From: Oncomelania hupensis
Lineage: Eukaryota > Mollusca > Gastropoda > Littorinimorpha > Pomatiopsidae
Length of the DNA stretch: 64,000 nt
Direction of reading: 5' to 3'
Assembly (NCBI GenBank): GCA_036898135.1
Contig: CM072512.1
Location: 36,838,750 to 36,902,749 of the forward strand
Shown: positions 59,881 through 64,000 of the stretch, piece after piece
How positions within the stretch are numbered: position 1 is the stretch's first letter
How the letters are laid out: every line of letters begins with the position of its first letter
Position numbers and translations under genes: made by a program
The notes under the pieces: model-generated
What the model was told of the DNA's origin: nothing
The model's database searches: none
Seen by the model: only the letters and a program-made list of their open reading frames with translations

Positions 59881-60443
59881 CTTAATGCTTTTCCGGAAAG
59901 TTCTTTTCTGGAAAGTTCTTTTCTGGAAAGTTCTTTTCTGGAAAGTTCTTTTCTGGAAAGTTCTTTTCTAGAAAGTTCTTGACTGTGCTGCACTCTTCTA
60001 GACTGTTCTAGAACAGCACGCTTTCTGCAGTAGCGCTGATGCTTGTCACTAGTCGCCTTCGTTGACGCAGGCCCCGCTGTCCTCGTCGTATGCGACGCTG
60101 CACCACGCTGATGTTGATGTATACGCTCCTGTGCTGAAGTAGACGCGACGTCCGCTCGACGCTCTCTGTAACACTGGCGATGTAGCTCCGAGACTGTCCC
60201 TCGACGTAGTCCTGCGGCAGCCACGTAGTCCCGCTCTGTTGTTCGCTCACGAAGCAACTCTTCGGCGACTACACGCCCTTGCAGTCAACCCGAACCTATC
60301 GGTGATGTAGTCCCAGTATGTTGGCCCCTCTCGACGCAACTCGTTGGCGGCTACCCTCGATGACTGCCTCTCGTAACGTTGACTCGCTTGTTGTAGCAGT
60401 TGAACCCTTGGCTATGGCGTGAATCCCGGCTTGGCCCCCAAAA
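59881..60443 (-). other. Leader of the Gmr1-like element with a 15-bp minisatellite
   Basis: This 563-bp stretch lies between the 5' LTR and the Gag start. From about 59892 to 59975 a 15-bp unit containing TTCTGGAAAGTTC repeats five to six times. A second minus-strand frame, 59847-60257, passes through it and overlaps the Gag start in another phase; there the repeat encodes SRKEL units. It may be an upstream frame or simply leader; I see no known domain. Confidence 0.7.
60421..60440 (-). promoter_or_regulatory. Primer-binding site candidate
   Basis: Three bases inside the 5' LTR the minus strand reads TGGGGGCCAAGCC. On the plus strand this is the look of a tRNA 3' end: T-loop tail, five-base T-stem half, seven-base acceptor half CTTGGCC, discriminator C and CCA. 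A C discriminator occurs in metazoan tRNA-Pro, but the acceptor bases do not match the tRNA-Pro I know, so the primer is left unassigned. Confidence 0.7.
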
Positions 60444-61099
60444 TGTTACACTCAATTTGATGTTTGGTGTTTTCTATCAGTATCTGATTCAGCCCCGATG
60501 CTTGAATTCCTGATAGTTGTGTAACTCAGATTCGTTTATTCACGCAACCCGCTCAAGCAGCATACAAGTCACTAAGTCGACGTATGAAGTTTTCCACTTT
60601 TTATTCAGCACACTCCAACAACTGCATACAATTCTCAACTCAACTCAACAACTTTCACAGCAACTCTTCTTTCCTTTTCAACAACTTTACTATCAATAAC
60701 AATCTCAACTATCTCCCAACAGCAACTCGGCACACGATTAAATAACCTCTCTCTCTTCCGGAAGAATTTCGAACAATGTAGAAATGACGCACTGCCACCA
60801 ATCGAATAAAAGATCGTCATCACTGACTTACGTCATAATTATTATTTCTCCTTCTGGAACGACCTCTTGCTTCGACATGTATCGGGAAATTTCTATAGAA
60901 AGTAAACACTCAGATCCAGAAACTTCTACAGTAATATCGACCAAAGCAAATTATCAACGTTATACAAAGCCTCTCCTAACAACAATGCAAACTCAAATCA
61001 AAGGTAAATAAACTCCATTATTGAATACTTTGCAAATCGAAACGATTAGATCTATCGTACACGCTTCCGACATACTTTCGTTCGCGTTTCAACGTAACA
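60444..61099 (-). repeat. 5' LTR of the Gmr1-like element
   Basis: This is the upstream LTR in the minus orientation of the element. It starts TGTTACG and ends GTGTAACA. A TTATTTAA stretch mid-LTR could serve as a TATA-like box, and AATAAA lies at 60600-60605 on the minus strand as a likely polyadenylation signal. No difference from the 3' LTR was found on line-by-line reading. Confidence 0.95.
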
Positions 61100-61130
<31 letters not shown>

Positions 61131-61131
61131 C
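61100..61131. repeat. (ATG)n, right half of the interrupted tract
   Basis: About ten ATG units directly after the 5' LTR. Confidence 0.97.
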
Positions 61132-61150
61132 CGAGGTTGACGGTAATGAT

Positions 61151-62676
61151 TGTCACGTGGGGTTTATGGGCTCTGCACAATGGAATTATGGACCCTCACG
61201 TTTATTCGGTGGGAACTGCTAGTAAGTCACCCTATGAATTACTTTAATAAATTTATTTGTTCAGCTCGTTCTGTGTTAAGGTTGGGGTACAGAAATAGAT
61301 AGAAAAATGGTAAAAGAATACTGTCACACTAGCTTTCACACGGCTATGAATCATATGTAGTCCAGCCACTTGATAACAGTTAAAATCACACATTTATTTC
61401 TTCTACTCTATACAAGATTCTCTAAGTACTAATCTAACTTAAAAAGTCTCTTTCAATGCTAATAGTTCGATCGCTGATAGTCTATGCAGCTGTTTTTCTT
61501 CCTCGGGCACTTGCTATAATATTTCATGTAGATTTGGACTACTGTGGTCCGGTTTACAGTTTCTGAAGAGTTGGACTACTGTGGTCCTGTAATGATCAGT
61601 TTAAGTGCACTTCTGGGGGTACACTTAACTTTCTTATGGTGCGGTCGAAGTCCTTCTGTGAGGTAGCTTCTGGTACACCTTTGTAGTTGTGTAGTTGGGT
61701 TCCCTTGCCACGCTGTGGGGTCTGACAGGGTGTCTTTCAAGGCCGCTCTTTCCGTCTTGTGCGGTAGAGGATCCTCAACCAACTATAGTCGTTTCTGTGG
61801 AGTGGGACGCACAGGATAGCTCGGGATAGCTCGGGATAGCTCGCCTGCTCGTCTGTAATATAAGAGACGAAATTCTGCACAACCCTGAATAATCGGTTTG
61901 TGCAGAGCGTCTCACTGAAAGCCAAAGTAGCCCTCAGTGATAGCTCCACATCTCTATACATAAGCGACGAACATTCTGCTACTTCCGGGTTCCACTGGAA
62001 TCTCACTCTAAATTCCTATACATACATAAATATCAATCGTGTCTAACTATACACATACAGAATTAATAATATTATAAACATTCAGTGGTACAGCCACTGG
62101 TCTGCAAACATACATATAAGTTAAACAACAGTGGTTCCGTACGGGATACAACATGGCGGCGCAACCGGTCGTGTTTCGCCTCGTGCTCGGCTCTTCCACG
62201 TGGTACGGCAAATTCGGATTAATAATTCACATTTATGCATAGCAAATTCCACAAACATAATTTCAACAATAATATAAATATATCACGATGAAACAGAAGG
62301 GTGTTCATTTACCTGTTTGACAAGTTCAGGCCCGTGATGACTTGAGAGAATTCTAAGTCCTGCTTCCTGGTCTATGAGTGAAGAGATTCTCTGCTAGCTA
62401 AGTAGTAGATGTTACTTCTTCCTCTTCTCACACACGACTGATTCAAACTGTGTTAGGCTCTGACACAGTCAAACTGCTCTACCCACTGAGCCTGCTCTGA
62501 TTGGTTAAAATGTTTACGACTCTCGCACACAGTGCTGATTAAGTCACTACGCTGTGTGGGTCAGGCTCGCAGTGTGCTGTAATTGCTGCTGTGTAATACC
62601 TGACTCTCTACTCTTACAATGACTACACATAGCTAAATAGTAAATGTGCAGAGTTAAAGCTAGCCAGTTCGTGACA
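61151..62676 (-). mobile_element. Long solo LTR, 1526 bp
   Basis: The segment starts TGTCACGTGG and ends TTCGTGACA, so its six terminal bases form an inverted repeat (TGTCAC/GTGACA). A 5-bp duplication ATGAT flanks it (61146-61150 and 62677-62681). It lacks a long coding frame; in minus orientation an AAATAAA signal lies near 61390. A diverged relative lies at about 41624-42316 in the opposite orientation. The terminal structure and duplication fit a solo LTR of a BEL, gypsy or similar element; superfamily cannot be decided without an internal region. Confidence 0.75.
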
Positions 62677-63116
62677 ATGATGTTAATGATGAGATCTGGT
62701 GCTCGGGATTGCAGAAGAGGTAGTGATGATGTTGTTGTTGTTGTTGTTGTCCTTCTCTACCTCCTTCTCCACCTCCTCTTTCTTCTTGTTGTTCTTCCCC
62801 TTCCCCTTCCCCTCTTTCTTATTCGTCACCTCTTCTATCGTACATTTATTTATTTATAATTTTATTTTATTTATTTTATTTTATTTTATTTTATTTTAAG
62901 ATTTTGTATTGCATTGTTCTCTATTGTAGTAATTAATTTTTTTATTTTTTATTTTTATTTTTTGGGTTAATATTATTATTTTTTTTTTAATTTATTTTAG
63001 TTTATGTCTATGTATTTATTGTATTATTCATTTTGGCTTCCCTGGAAAGTAAATGCAGTATGCTATCTTTATAGTCCAACCCAAATAGCTCAAAGCACGT
63101 TAACGGCCTGACGTAA

Positions 63117-63203
<87 letters not shown>
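63117..63203. repeat. (AAT)n microsatellite
   Basis: About 28 units. Confidence 0.99.
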
Positions 63204-63340
63204 TTTACTTTCTTTCTTTTTTTCTTTCTTTACTTGTTCTTTCTTTCCTTGTGCTTATATTTCAAAAGAGATGGTAGGGGTGGGGACTGATGAGACGATA
63301 GAGGAAGAAAAAAGATAAGGAAGGGGACCATGTCGACAAA

Positions 63341-63341
63341 A

Positions 63342-63431
<90 letters not shown>
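63341..63431. repeat. (ATG)n microsatellite
   Basis: About 30 units, ending 18 bp before the third candidate exon. Confidence 0.99.
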
Positions 63432-63433
<2 letters not shown>

Positions 63434-63449
63434 TTCTATCACGTTACAG

Positions 63450-63704
63450 AATGCCAAAGCTGGGTCCCAGCATCCACAAAGCAATGATGAACAGTCCCTC
63501 TCCCGTCTACCCATACACGCCAGGTCATCTCACGACCCCTGGCATAGGGTCAAGGTCGGTGGTTGCCGAGCAACAGCGCTACCGCCAGTCGGCCACGTGG
63601 GTGCCCAAGTTCCGCAATGCTGTCATCACTCCCACTCTGTCGTCATCACAGGGGCTTCATATTGTCAGAGACGTCGATGTCGAAAGCGTTCACGTCTACA
63701 AAAG
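63450..63704 (+). CDS. Candidate internal exon 3 of an unrecognised host gene
   Basis: A 255-bp open segment between CACGTTACAG (acceptor, AG ending at 63449) and AG|GTTAGT (donor at 63705). It has the same one-base/two-base phase as the two upstream candidates and is a multiple of three. The translated part includes MPKLGPSIHKAMMNSPSPVY and SATWVPKFRNAVITPTL, with high GC at third positions. An (ATG)n tract ends only 18 bp before the acceptor, crowding the branch-point region. The 9.8-kb intron before it holds the complete LTR element and the long solo LTR. No family is recognised. Confidence 0.55.
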
Positions 63705-63879
63705 GTTAGTTTTAAACAAAACTTTCCTTAAAACACATGTTGCACCCTCTGTCGTGTTTTCTGTCTTCGTCAGTCACATTGCGTCACGACACACTTACAC
63801 ACTGACACAGTCATTATGAGGTCAAGTACATTTTTATTTTAAATTTACCTTGAGACACTGCATCCCTACTACTTCGGAT

Positions 63880-64000
63880 TAGAGTATAATCCGAAGTCTA
63901 GTATGTGCACGCACCCATTCCATCGGATGGACTTTAAAGATCCTGACGCTCATGTCCTGAGTACCGGCTTCCCATATACGCCCATCACGCCCTAGTTCCC
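63880..64000 (+). mobile_element. SINE family 2 fragment, cut by window end
   Basis: GACTTTAAAGATCCTGACGC and TCATGTCCTGAGTACCGG match the family body in plus orientation; the 3' end lies beyond the window. Confidence 0.55.

Larger units (their letters stand above)
54484..61099 (-). mobile_element. Complete Ty3/gypsy-type LTR retrotransposon with integrase before RT (Gmr1-like order)
   Basis: Two 656-bp direct repeats (54484-55139 and 60444-61099) bound a 5304-bp interior and match base for base when read side by side. Each begins TGTTAC and ends GTAACA. The flanks carry ATGAT on both sides (54479-54483 and 61100-61104), a 5-bp target duplication, although the site lies in an (ATG)n tract so the exact limits are ambiguous. 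The interior has, in minus-strand order, a primer-binding-like site, a 563-bp leader, one Gag-Pol frame and a purine-rich tract. Identical LTRs plus an intact frame indicate a very young, possibly still competent insertion. The gypsy-like RT with copia-like gene order matches the known Gmr1 group; assignment to that group is inference and needs an RT tree. Confidence 0.95.

Overview
This window looks like intergenic and intronic DNA from a repeat-rich invertebrate. A mollusc is my inference, from the very dense long microsatellites, the tRNA-headed SINEs and the mix of CR1/L2-like, RTE-like and RNase H-bearing LINEs. Nothing is bacterial: there are no operons, ribosome binding sites or CRISPR arrays. 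A 500-base run of N (28501-29000) is a scaffold gap.

The clearest gene is the polyprotein of a complete LTR retrotransposon at 54484-61099, transcribed on the minus strand. Its 656-bp LTRs are identical by eye, both flanked by ATGAT, and enclose one uninterrupted 1510-residue Gag-Pol frame. The domain order is Gag, zinc knuckle, protease, integrase, reverse transcriptase, RNase H. Integrase before RT is the order of Ty1/copia, yet the RT and RNase H are Ty3/gypsy in type, as known for Gmr1-like elements. A solo LTR of a related element, with its own 5-bp target duplication, lies at 32835-33597. A second LTR family is represented by a 1526-bp solo LTR at 61151-62676 and a diverged relative near 41624-42316.

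Left part (1-16 kb): microsatellites, a CR1/L2-like RT fragment, several copies of a dispersed non-coding family, an AT-rich LINE end with RNase H (6.1-7.0 kb), SINE pieces and weak exon candidates. 16-20 kb: a tRNA-Thr-like SINE, a scrap of one RNase H LINE and a 5'-truncated GC-rich LINE (RT from the YADD motif, RNase H, long 3' UTR with tandem repeats). 20-40 kb: SINE and LINE ends, a minisatellite module present twice, a foldback element (34.1-34.8 kb), a 74-bp palindrome and long simple repeats. 40.8-43.8 kb: a degenerate satellite that switches strand in the middle, forming a 3-kb inverted array. 44-52 kb: SINE copies and a CR1/L2-like LINE broken by only three small frameshifts.

Right part (52.8-64 kb): three phase-compatible exon candidates on the plus strand (52850-53020, 53404-53628, 63450-63704), each a multiple of three and beginning and ending in the same codon phase. 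They suggest a real host gene whose 9.8-kb intron received the complete LTR element and the long solo LTR. The protein family is not recognised.

Mobile elements appear to share 3' ends: a hairpin with a GTCCCC/GGGGAC stem closes at least six insertions, including the GC-rich LINE, and a diverged version closes the tRNA-Thr-like SINE. Another SINE and the CR1/L2-like LINE share a GCGCTATATAA terminus. This fits SINEs borrowing LINE reverse transcriptases.
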